Source: Ceratorhiza oryzae-sativae
Lineage: Eukaryota; Basidiomycota; Agaricomycetes; Cantharellales; Ceratobasidiaceae
Length of the DNA stretch: 64,000 nt
Direction: 5' to 3'
Assembly: GCA_030998015.1 (NCBI GenBank)
Contig: JARWMV010000233.1
Location: forward strand, 310,001 to 374,000
Shown here: one piece after another, positions 25,320 to 33,989 of the stretch
Numbering within the stretch: position 1 is the first letter of the stretch
How the letters are laid out: every line of letters begins with the position of its first letter
Position numbers and translations under genes: made by a program
The notes under the pieces: model-generated
The model's input: only the letters and a program-made list of their open reading frames with translations
The model's database searches: none
Told to the model about the DNA's origin: nothing

Positions 25320-25467
25320 CCACTTTGCCTCCCACAAATTGTCTCCCGAATGTATAAGAGTTTTATTTTTCTTTTACACACCAAACTTAATACATTTCCT
25401 TTTACTCTCTATTTTTACGTTTGCCCTTGAGGGGCCGGGTATAGGGCTTCTTGCCCCTTTATCCTTC

Positions 25468-25943
25468 TTATTGGTCTGAACAACTGACCTGGGTAGTGGG
25501 CTGCAGCCAAGGAGCCTCCCCCCCTGGGAAGTCGGCCATGTAGTTCTGGAAACACCCAGAACCAGATGCTGCAAAGGGCGAAGCCTCATCAAACAAGGGA
25601 GCAGAGCCCTCCTTGAAGAATTTGGCAAGAGCGGCCTGGTGAGACCGCTCCTCAAAGGACTTGTAGTCCTGATCAACGAGCGCCCAGACACGCTCAAGGG
25701 TGGCCTCATGGGCCCAACCATCAAGGAGGATGCGCTCTTCTACAGAACAAGTTAGCTACATGAGAACGACGAAGAACAAACACACGTACCTGGCACCCCA
25801 CAGAAGAACCAGTCCCCAACACCTCCATAGAAGTCTTCAAGGGAGGTGTTGCACACAGCATCACAGTAGGCGCAGTACTCCCCCTCAGGGAGAGACCAGC
25901 AGGTGCAGTCAAGGGGATTGTAGTTAAGGGAAATAACACACAT
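25468..25943 (-). CDS. Spliced antisense gene inside the retrotransposon, 141 aa
   Basis: Two exons on the minus strand (25790-25943 and 25468-25739) join through a 50-nt GT-AG intron (25740-25789) to exactly 142 codons including the stop. The N-terminal part is Cys-rich (CTCWSLPEGEYCAYCDAVC); the C-terminal part is helical then aromatic (ALAKFFKEGSALLFDEASPF). I do not recognise a family. The start at 25943 is the first Met of the Cys-rich part; the open frame extends upstream through a hydrophobic stretch to 26030. Transcription runs against the retrotransposon, so it needs its own promoter, somewhere between it and the Rep-like gene. Confidence 0.5.
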
Positions 25944-26363
25944 AGTAAAGACAGGATGAGGAAGGAAAACAACAAAAACCACAAACATTAAAAAATCATG
26001 GTGCAACACAATAACTTGCACAAACATCAAAACAAGGTCTGGTCAGGTGACACCAACAGACACATGACCATCTGCCAGAAAACAAACAACAAAGCACAGG
26101 AATCACATGACCTAGCCTAGTCATGTGAATATACGCTATCCCCTAACTACTGGAGGGGTCGGAGAGGGGGCACCGACCAAAGTGGAGGAGTGGAGGCCCC
26201 GAGCGTAGCAAGGAAAAAGGCCAACACAGGGGAACACAGGAAGGGCACCCCTTGGAGATGCATCATAACCAGCACAAGCCTACATCAGGAAACCACGTGA
26301 CCACAACAACCAGAGAGGGTATATCTAGGGGACACCTTTGGGGGTAAAGGGGGCCATCATCTC

Positions 26364-27686
26364 ATGCCCTCCCCACAAGAGGCATCTACTTCTAAAAACA
26401 CCAACAATGCTAAGCAAAGATGGCTCAAATGTGGGAACACCCCAGCCAAACGAATCAAGTGCAGGGCAGAGGTTGGCATTGCCATTGCTGGCACCCTCAG
26501 AATCAAGCTGAGCCCCCTCACCCGCTTCTATGCAGCTTACGCTGATGGATCACAGGTCCGAAGAGCTGACCAAAACCGCACGGGCCCCCCGATTCCGTGT
26601 CCAGACCAGGGCGGTGCTGCTGACCTGGTCAAAGCTACGTGATCAGCCCTCAAGTGGGCTTGCCACCCGATACGAGGCATTCTGCCGCCACCGACCCAAT
26701 CACTGGGCAACCTTAGCCGTGGTTGAACAGCACAACCTGGAGGAGCCGAACTACGACCCAACCCGGCCCCTGCATGTCCACACCCTCTCCATCAGTCAGG
26801 AACGGAAGGGGGTGGAACACCCAGAATGCGGGTTCTGGGACTTCGAGGGGCAAACCCCAACATACGGCCCAAAGACCTCAAGGATGGACCAGGAGGCAAC
26901 CCAGCAAGGGATGCCTTCAACTATCTCTGGAAGGACGTTGGAGCTAATGGCGAGGAGATAGAGGATCTGATGGCGGGGGACCTGACCTTGGAAAGGTTGG
27001 AGGAGATCTTGGTGAAGGGAAAGGGCAGAAAATGGTCAAGGATGGAGGCAGACTTGGAGGATGGGATGGAGATTGTTGCCTCAGCAACAAAACAGGAGTA
27101 CTACCAGGCGTTCAAGTGCCTCCACCCCCTCCAGATGGTGACAATGTGGAACTTGGTATGAGCATATGCTGAGTACACATACAAGGAAGACTGGGGTTGC
27201 ATGCCTGCAATCCCTGTGGAGTTAGAGGTCCCAGAAGACCAGGAGCACATCGACCGAGCAGATAGATGGTTTGCCTAGGAGGTCAAGAAGAGGGGAAGAG
27301 GGGTGCGCCATCGCATCCTGGTGATAGAAGGAGAAACTGGAACAGGGAAAACAGCATATGCACAATCCAAGGGCTGCCACAGCCGGATGTGCAATGTGTG
27401 GAATATGAGCAACTTGTCGGAAGATGCCGACATTTGGATCCTGGACAACATGGTCCAGTCGAACAGGAAATACTCACTCAAGGCCCTGAGCCAGTACAAG
27501 GCAGACTTCACAGGCAGGTACGCGCACGTGAAATCGATGAAGGTAGCCAACAGTTATTCTGGGAAATAGCTGGTCGGCAATCATGAAATGTTGGTGGACA
27601 TAGAGGGGGAAGAAGGGGACTTATGGGTATCAAGAAATGTGGAATGGGTGTATGCAGGAGGAAAACCATTCTTTGTATTCCCTTAG
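26364..27686 (+). pseudogene. Geminivirus-like (CRESS-DNA) Rep gene, broken, inside the retrotransposon
   Basis: Pieces in two frames resemble the replication initiator of geminivirus-like circular ssDNA viruses. The HUH endonuclease part (about 26560-26860) shows a motif-I-like VLLTWSKL, a motif-II-like H-x-H (HVHTLS), and after a frame change near 26855 a Y-x-x-K-D (YLWKD) motif-III candidate. A superfamily-3 helicase part (27303 onward) has a Walker A (GETGTGKT) and a Walker-B-like ILDNM. The reading frame is broken by that frameshift and by stops at 27159-27161, 27276-27278 and 27567-27569. Rep nicks the viral origin and drives rolling-circle replication; this copy cannot make a full protein. 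Old integrations of such Rep genes are known in fungal genomes. Its position inside a retrotransposon means it can be copied with it. Confidence 0.72.
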
Positions 27687-27803
27687 AATAATTTACTGTA
27701 CTGTACAACTTCTGCTATGCCCATCCAAACAGTTGGGGCATTCTGAGAAGAAGCAGACAAATCCTCACCCCTAAATAACCTCCACAACAAAGAAAAGAAA
27801 AAC

Positions 27804-27930
27804 AATCTCATGTAACAGAGAGGTTAAGGGGTCTAGCCTGACTCAGCCTGACCTCATTGAACAATACTGAATCAGCCGAAAGGTTGTTGGTTCGAGTCCA
27901 GTGCCCTTAACCTCCTTGGTGCATGAGATT
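27804..27930 (+). ncRNA. tRNA-like hairpin in retrotransposon 3' region
   Basis: An outer stem (AATCTCATG with CATGAGATT) encloses an 11-bp stem (GAGGTTAAGGG with CCCTTAACCTC). Inside is a T-arm/B-box match (GGTTCGAGTCC, 27889-27899) preceded by CGAAAGGTTG, much like a tRNA-Asn. The D-arm and anticodon arm are too degenerate for a functional call. A TTTT lies just downstream (27933). I read it as a decayed tRNA or tRNA-like structure held in a long stem. Confidence 0.5.
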
Positions 27931-27981
27931 CCTTTTGCATAAGGAACTAAACCATGTCTCGAGGTCCCCCAAGACATGTCC

Positions 27982-27995
27982 AAAGGGGGGGATAA
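27982..27995 (+). promoter_or_regulatory. Polypurine tract
   Basis: A run of A and G including seven consecutive G ends directly before the 3' LTR. That is the position where plus-strand DNA synthesis of an LTR retrotransposon is primed. Confidence 0.75.
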
Positions 27996-28550
27996 TGTTA
28001 TGACCTGTCAAACAGACATAACAAAACAACCAAATATTTTTACAGATTTATGGCATTTTTCCTAAGCGGAACAAGCCATAAACAAGGTCATGTGACCTCA
28101 GCGCTTAGCCGGCGCTTACGGTGGTTACCCTGAACTTGCTCCAGCATTTCTCTCCCTTGTTACTTGGAGCAAGGAGCAAGTTGTCATGTGATCTTGGCGC
28201 TTACAGAAGGGTCACGTGACCTCAGCGCCTACCCCTTGGACCTCGCGCAGCTCTATAAGATTCGGAGCCACACAAACTTAAGACAAACAATTACCTAACC
28301 CATAGTACTGTACATAACCTACACCTACTGCGGAGTTGCTTAGATAATATGTCTGCAGCCACTGCAGCCACAGATATATATAAGGAGGATAAAGCAAGAC
28401 TGGACGCCTCAGCTTGCTTTATCTTGTCAACCACCATAGACCATAGCAAACACTGTAACTAGAACGCTCAATACATACTGCATAGCACCAAACCGTCAAC
28501 GCAGCCACTACTTAAGTGCTCCACAAGGGAGCCTCCAGAGGGTCACGACA
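27996..28550 (+). repeat. 3' LTR
   Basis: Matches the 5' LTR end to end. It starts TGTTATGACC and ends ACGACA. Most differences are CpG to TpG or CpA, chiefly in this copy. Confidence 0.92.
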
Positions 28551-28555
28551 GCTCC
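28551..28555. repeat. Target site duplication, right, of LTR retrotransposon
   Basis: GCTCC, identical to 18480-18484. Confidence 0.9.
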
Positions 28556-29831
28556 CATTGCATTCACACCACCTTTGACAGCATTCAGTTCTTTATGCAT
28601 GCAGCATCCTGTCCAGACAACAAACAACGCATTGCTTTGCTCTCTCTTGGACAGCGCCTGGAACACCTCTTCACCAGTTGTAAGAGCTAGAGCTAGCCAT
28701 GCGTTGTGCATTATAGTGCCCTGTTGATCAAGATCCAGAGTCTCCCAGTCTCCTATCGCACGGCAGGCAGTATCAAGATGCTCAGAAAGTGCCTGTATGC
28801 ACTCTTCTTCACTCATGGTGTCTAGAATTTTGTGTCTGCAAAGCTCACAATTGCAGTCCACCATCCATGCTCTCAAGATCTTAAAAAGTAGCTTTTGATC
28901 TGAGGCATGGTCAGTAAGAATGGCGCATGTTTTAAATGCAAAAATCTGTAAAGTTGTGGGATTATGTTCTCCTAGTGGGCTCCTACTCAAGATGTTGCAG
29001 CAAGTACTAATGACTTTCTTCCAGCCTTCAAATTGTGACTTGGCAGTATGATTTGCCGCTTTTTGAACACCCAAAGAGTGCAACAGGGGAGGCTTGGGGG
29101 TATTTTCTTGTTCTGTCTGGCAATCCTCATTGGTGTAAATAGGAACTGGCATTCGGATAAGTCTAGCTTTGTGCTGCTGATTTTTGATCCCTGTGCCATC
29201 TCCACAGATGGACAAATCTACCAAATACAGTGAGCTATATAGTGTGGTTGAAAAGTAGCTTAATTACAGGTAGTTTTATTTATCTCATATGTGATCTGCA
29301 TCTGCACTTGAACTAAACCTTCAAGTACAATTTGGGAGATGCTTCTTGTGCTGACAGAGTTGATAACCACAAGTCCAAAGGTTCTAGTTATACAGTAGAT
29401 CACAGGCATCATTTTTTCCATAGATATCTGCAGACCAGCAAGTTCTCATAGCATATCTTGAATCTCTGGGAGGATAATCCCATGTGAGTCTTTGAGCAAT
29501 TGGCTATCTTCTGCACATGCTTTTGATTTGGCAAGCTTGGCTGCCCATGAGCCTTCTGTATTGGCGCACAAGCAATGCACTTGCGCAAAGCATCACAGCT
29601 GCAATTAAGACCACAAATGTGTTTTTGAAGCTGTTGTATGATTGTATGGTCTTTCTGAGTGCTACTAGACATTTTAGCCACTGTTTTAGCATGCGTCAAA
29701 GATTGTAATTTTAGACAGGCAAGACTAGTGCCTAGTGCAGCATTTCTAGCATAACTAGCATTGAGTTTTTCATCCAAAAGCTTGTTCAAAGTTTCAGCCA
29801 GGGACAATGCACTCCTACTAGCAGCTAATTC

Positions 29832-31085
29832 TGTTATGGATCACTAACATATTTCTATTATTTTAGTCTGCTCTGCCAACCTCAAGCGATGCCTCTGTAA
29901 TTTTTCTTGAAATTAAATGAATTTGTATGTGTCTGAAATTGTACTATTTGTGTTACATTAAATAGTACAAAATATCCTCTTTCCAAAGCATATTTTATCG
30001 TGATTTTATCTTAAGAACTCAGAGAGATACAGAGGTTGCGATGTTTCCTCTTATCAGGAGATATTGATAACAACATCGCATCGCTCATATCTCAGCAACC
30101 ACTTATGCTATCAAAGCGATCTTGTGCTCTATCGATAACTAATCTTCAGCGGTATCTGCTGCCCAAAGATTGTCGCGATCCACCAGATCCTTGCGCCGGA
30201 ATGGCCTGAAGATCATTAGAATCTTACTAGACCATCAATCAAGATCTAATGACTCCTGTGAGTCAGGAGAGCTGCCCAAATTGATCCAGAAGCTTCTCTG
30301 ACTCACTTTATGACTCACTGAGATGTAGCCTCTGCTCATTACATGTATATACTATGATAATATGATCTACAAGCCAATAGCAGGTCTCAGATGCATCAAT
30401 GCCTTTGATCCACACCCTGTCTTTACTCTTTTATCCTATACTGGGCTAGGGTGTACCCCAAGTATAGCAGTACCCTCTTTTTGATGATCGCACTGGCATG
30501 CATGTATCTATTTGGCTCTGGAATGCCCTCCTCAGGGTATAAAAGGACCTCCTCTGAGGCCCTTCCAGACACCTTCCCTTCACTACTCAACCCAGACCGG
30601 TTATTGGTTTCTTTTCTCTTTCTATTTCTCTTGTCTGTGTGTAATTTCTTATATAACTAGTACTGAGGAATAAAGTACCATATTAGTTATATACTGTCTG
30701 AGTCATTGTATCTTATATACAGATTATATAGGATACAATATTGCCTGATTGAGCATGACATTAAGTACCAGCTATTAGAGGAAATCTAAGTACCTGTAGC
30801 TGAGGAAGTACATGCATTAGGCAGCCCACCATCTATCCTATAAGCTATCGCTTAAGCCTAGTATTAAGATTAGTATCAGTTAGTCCAAGCGACTAGGGCT
30901 GAACTACATTTAAGATATCTAAGGGAACCTGACCATAGTAGTCTTGCTCTTTATACCTATAAATTAGTCAGTTTACACTGTGAAAGATTAAAACTACCTT
31001 GAGTGTTACTTGATCACATTGCAACTACTTTGAGCCTTCTTACTCTAGTCTAAGAAGTATTGAGTATGATTAGTGTATACTAACA
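29832..31085 (+). mobile_element. Probable solo LTR (1.25 kb)
   Basis: The segment starts TGTTATGG and ends TAACA (TGTTA/TAACA inverted ends). It lacks coding potential and has a TATA box (TATAAAAG, 30538-30545) and a polyadenylation signal (AATAAA, 30669-30674) about 130 nt downstream, as an LTR would. It interrupts the minus-strand transposase-like gene between two open pieces. No clean target duplication is visible, so the exact borders are uncertain. It is unrelated in sequence to the LTRs of the neighbouring retrotransposon. Confidence 0.6.
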
Positions 31086-31894
31086 TATCTACTTTTGCTT
31101 AAGCTCTAGATATTCAAGTGTACCCTGACCTGTAACAAATTCACATAGTGCGCAGTTTAATTCACCCTGGATTCTATAGCACTCGGCCTGCATGGTTCCA
31201 GTCAAGACTTGCAGTTTGGAACAAAGTGATTTAGCCCTAGAATCTGCCCATTGTGCATGCCTTTTCGCGTTTGATAAAGCAGCACATTTATGTGCTTTAA
31301 TAAGTGTGTTATCAGAGTTTTCGGCTGAATTAATCAACCCTGGCATGCTTCCACAATGGCCTGCAACATTGATAGACTGCTGCTTATGCATATGACTTAA
31401 CAGTGCAGTTGTTTGAACATCCTGAGCACCCGAACAATGTTTTTTTGTGTTAGAATAACAAGATCTAGGCATCACAAGAAGTGGATAAATGCAGTGATCA
31501 AGGAGCACGAAGACGGAAGGTTTGGAGAAATCGATTACATCACTGGTTCTGATCTTTGGATCACCTTTTTTGGCACGTTTTTTTGAACATGCTGATTGTT
31601 CCTTTTGAACCAACTGGCTCATCCAATAAGCATGATATAAAGTGTGATAGTACTTTGTTTCTTATGGTAAGAGATCCTTGGTTTTATATGCATAATGCGT
31701 CGTTGTTTTAGCCTTATTCCATAGCCCAGAAGCCTTTTCCCAGTCAGGGGGTATTGTTTTTAAACCAACAATCTCTTCGAATGCGAGCAGGAAATTATAT
31801 TACATTATGCTACTAAACACTAGGGCAACGCGCTCGGTCCACAAATGCTGAAACCATAAATACATACCCGCTTTTGGTAAGTGGCTATGTGGGA

Positions 31895-31960
31895 GAAGAT
31901 TTCCGCTCGATTAGCGTGGACACCGGCAACTGCCGTCCTCTATGTGGTTGCCGGTCCCCA
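31895..31960 (-). repeat. Right terminal inverted repeat with hairpin
   Basis: Ends TGCCGGTCCCCA, the exact inverse of the left end. An 8-bp stem CCGGCAAC/GTTGCCGG (31923-31954) encloses a 16-nt loop. Confidence 0.8.
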
Positions 31961-31967
31961 CTACCTA
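31961..31967. repeat. Target site duplication, right, of DNA transposon
   Basis: CTACCTA, same as 16790-16796; the next base (T) also matches. Confidence 0.8.
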
Positions 31968-32184
31968 TGTCAATCTGGTTGATCTGGTTGATCTTCCAGT
32001 TACACAAGCCCCTGCTAAACTATTTTCAAGTGAAAAGGCATTAAGCAAGTATACGAAGAACACCGGGAATAGTTTTCCTCAACACCATGCATTTGCAGGA
32101 GACCTACTGGAGTTCCTCCTTCATATCTATGATCCTAGTGATGTTTTAGCGAACCCTAGCCAACACTCGATATGTCGGGAATAA
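31961..32184 (+). pseudogene. Relic of CCCH gene copy 3, last exon
   Basis: Encodes TYVNLVDLVDLPVTQAP and a block matching GKYFPRENA...GGLL of copies 1 and 2 (here GNSFPQHHAFAGDLLEFLL). The zinc finger and middle module are absent. The open frame ends at 32184. It is separated from its own upstream region by the 15-kb transposon. Confidence 0.7.
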
Positions 32185-32822
32185 GCACCTTTGCGAAATT
32201 GTAGTGTTATAATAGATATTTGGCTGCATTCCTTTCGCTCGAGCGAATGTCTATTATATAGGCCTATGTTAGGGTCGGCCTACTTCTGGATGGGACCTTT
32301 GGAGTAATCGCGCATTTGGAAAGCCATGCGAAAATGCTTCGAGATTTTCAATCGGTTAGAGGTTCTCGGGGTCGCAGGGCTGGGTTGCTTGTCACTGGGG
32401 CATACAACGTTGGCGATACTCCGGCTGTATGTGGGTGATTAGGTTGGTTGTATCAGAAAATATAAGTTCGAGCGTAATTGAGAGGTAACAAAATCTCGGC
32501 CCGGAGCCTAGAGCCTAGTAAATATTCTCTAGCGCAACTCTATTCACGCAAGGAACTATCGTTTCTCTCAAAAGATGTCGTTCGCTTAACTGGATTTTCC
32601 GTGTTCATAAATATAGGGTATATGCGACTCATGGTTATCACATTCCATTAGCGATGCCTGCTCGAAATAGCGACAATTTGCGGAGTCACGTCTACTGCGA
32701 GGAACGTAGCTACACTCTACCGGTTGTGTAATTCGTGACATTTGATAAAGCACATATCCTGAAGCGCCGTGACATCATCCGATATATTGAGTCTTTGTTG
32801 ACCACCACATCCCTTCCTCGTT
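32185..32822. other. Intergenic region
   Basis: No coding exon chain, tRNA or repeat is seen. It lies between the third CCCH relic and the ABC ATPase gene, and should contain the promoter of the latter. Confidence 0.45.
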
Positions 32823-33787
32823 ATGACCATGCCTCTCCTCGCCATCAAAAACCTGACTGTATACAAGGCAAAAAACGATCCTATTTTCTCTAATATCTCC
32901 TTTGAAGTTAATGAAGGTGATGTATTGATTTTGCAAGGACGGAGTGGTGGAGGGTGAGCGAAGTAAATCTTTCGTGATAGCAGAGCCATTCTGAAATAGG
33001 GGATATTCTATTAAACAGAAAGACCACATTGATGAAAGCGCTAGCACACATGAATGTATATCAAGGAGAGGTATTGCTGCGCGGAGAGTGGGTGATGTGT
33101 CTCCTTCAGCAATACCTGCACCAACACTTCCTGTAGACCGCCCGCCAAATACGGAATCCCAACTTACCGCACCCGGGTCCTATACGTCCCACAAAGGCCA
33201 TCCCTCCTCCCCGCAAACCCTCGTCACTTTTTACATACGATCAACGATTTTGCGTCTCGTAAACAACACAGGGACACCGCCAAAACGACCACCGAGTACG
33301 GAAGGGCCAGCCCACAACATTTTATTGATGACTCGGAAGTCCAGCTCGGAGCAGACCCACATGACCCGTTTGCGCTTGCCAAGCAGTGGGGGCTCGAAGA
33401 AGGCGTGTGGGATCGAGACTGGGCTAGCTTGAGTGGTGGTGAGGCGCAACGAGTTTTGTTGGCTATTGCAGCGGGATTGAGAGGGACTGAAGTGCTGCTC
33501 TTGGATGGTATGTAATCGAGCTTCGCCCTGTAAGCATCCGGTTTGACGAACAGATGGGTCACATAGAACCCACGTCGGCGTTGGATAGCGAAACGAGTTC
33601 TGAAGTTGAAAAGACGTTGACGAATTTACCGAAGTCGGGTTCGACAATCAAGGCTATCGTATGGATCACACATTCGCAGGAACAAGGCGAACGTGTTGGA
33701 ACTCGGTGGTTCAATTTAAACCCTGGGCATGGGCTCGAGGAGAGCGACACTAGTGGGTACCATAACCACGACGGATCGGCTGTTTAA
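32823..33787 (+). CDS. ABC transporter ATP-binding subunit (single nucleotide-binding domain)
   Basis: Four exons (32823-32953, 33019-33087, 33137-33507, 33567-33787) join to 263 aa. The Walker A motif (GRSGGGKTT) is split by intron 1. Also seen are a Q-loop-like VPQRP, the ABC signature LSGGEAQR, a Walker B with D-loop LLLDEPTSALDS (split by intron 3) and the switch His in WITHSQEQ. No membrane domain is fused and none is encoded next door. The small size and VPQRPSLLP feature resemble stand-alone ATPases of the bacterial FetA/YbbL and plant STAR1 type, which pair with a separate permease. The substrate cannot be told. A start six bases later (32829) is equally possible. Signature motifs are intact. 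Confidence 0.88.
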
Positions 33788-33989
33788 TTTGAATGTTTTC
33801 GCATTGGACTATGATATAATCTAATGGAGGGGGGGTTCATTGGTTGTAAGACAGCTACAGTTTCACATGGTGAAATTATACACGCCTAATAGGGCCAGGC
33901 CTCTAAATACATACAGAGTAGAAATTCGAGTTTGCTATCGCACGTTTTGGCCGTAGGGTGATTAAAATGCTAGCTGGCAGAAGGGCTAT

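Larger units (their letters stand above)
18485..28550 (+). mobile_element. Chromodomain Ty3/gypsy LTR retrotransposon (10.07 kb) with extra genes
   Basis: Two LTRs of about 550 bp enclose gag, and pol with protease, reverse transcriptase, RNase H, integrase and chromodomain in that order, which defines a chromovirus. A self-priming type primer site follows the 5' LTR and a purine tract precedes the 3' LTR. Between pol and the 3' LTR lie about 3.5 kb of cargo: an unknown sense ORF, a spliced antisense gene, a Rep-like pseudogene and a tRNA-like hairpin. Gag and pol carry stops and frameshifts, so this copy is not autonomous. The LTRs differ mainly by transitions at CpG sites. Confidence 0.93.
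16983..31622 (-). pseudogene. Transposase-like gene of a multicopy agaricomycete family, disrupted
   Basis: Coding pieces run on the minus strand from 31622 to 16983: 31089-31622, 29409-29830, about 29230-29440 (another frame), 28556-29224, 18260-18484 and 16983-18209. A 50-nt intron lies at 18210-18259. Reading the retrotransposon out at its GCTCC duplication restores the frame across 28551/18484. Conserved points are GDGTGIKNQQH, GCCMHKELNAVKGG, PDTSNTRYGSHCDAA and TNDASEGALG. The spread of an early Asp, a central Cys/His-Asn block and a late Glu is like an RNase-H-fold DDE enzyme, but that is inference. An in-frame TGA at 17130-17132 precedes about 48 further codons of acidic tail ending at 16983, and another TGA plus a frame change lies near 29440. 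From memory this family is abundant in Agaricomycetes as hypothetical proteins; I know no established name for it. Confidence 0.75.
16797..31960 (-). mobile_element. TIR DNA transposon with unclassified transposase-like gene, carrying nested insertions
   Basis: The left end reads TGGGGACCGGCAGCC and the right end is its inverted counterpart (reverse complement TGGGGACCGGCAACC). A 7-8 bp direct repeat flanks the ends. The similarity continues in broken form inward (GTGTCCA at both ends). Each terminus folds as a hairpin: left CGGCAGCC-GAA-GGCTGCCG, right CCGGCAAC...GTTGCCGG. Subtracting the nested LTR retrotransposon and the solo LTR leaves an original element of about 3.8 kb with one minus-strand gene. 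The target was the third CCCH gene copy. A 7-8 bp duplication is compatible with hAT- or KDZ-like mechanisms, but the transposase does not show the motifs I associate with either. The element is dead: two insertions and stop codons interrupt its gene. Confidence 0.82.

Noticed and set aside
27820..27914. Functional tRNA gene
   Set aside because: T arm and closing stem are good, but D arm and anticodon arm do not fold to a standard cloverleaf; reported as tRNA-like only.
28508..28555. Retrotransposon insertion as an intron-like gap in the transposase gene
   Set aside because: The 5-bp duplication and complete LTRs show it is an insertion; removing it restores the frame exactly.
29828..31090. 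Target duplication of the solo LTR
   Set aside because: No 4-6 bp repeat matches at the proposed ends in any register I tried, so the borders are left approximate.
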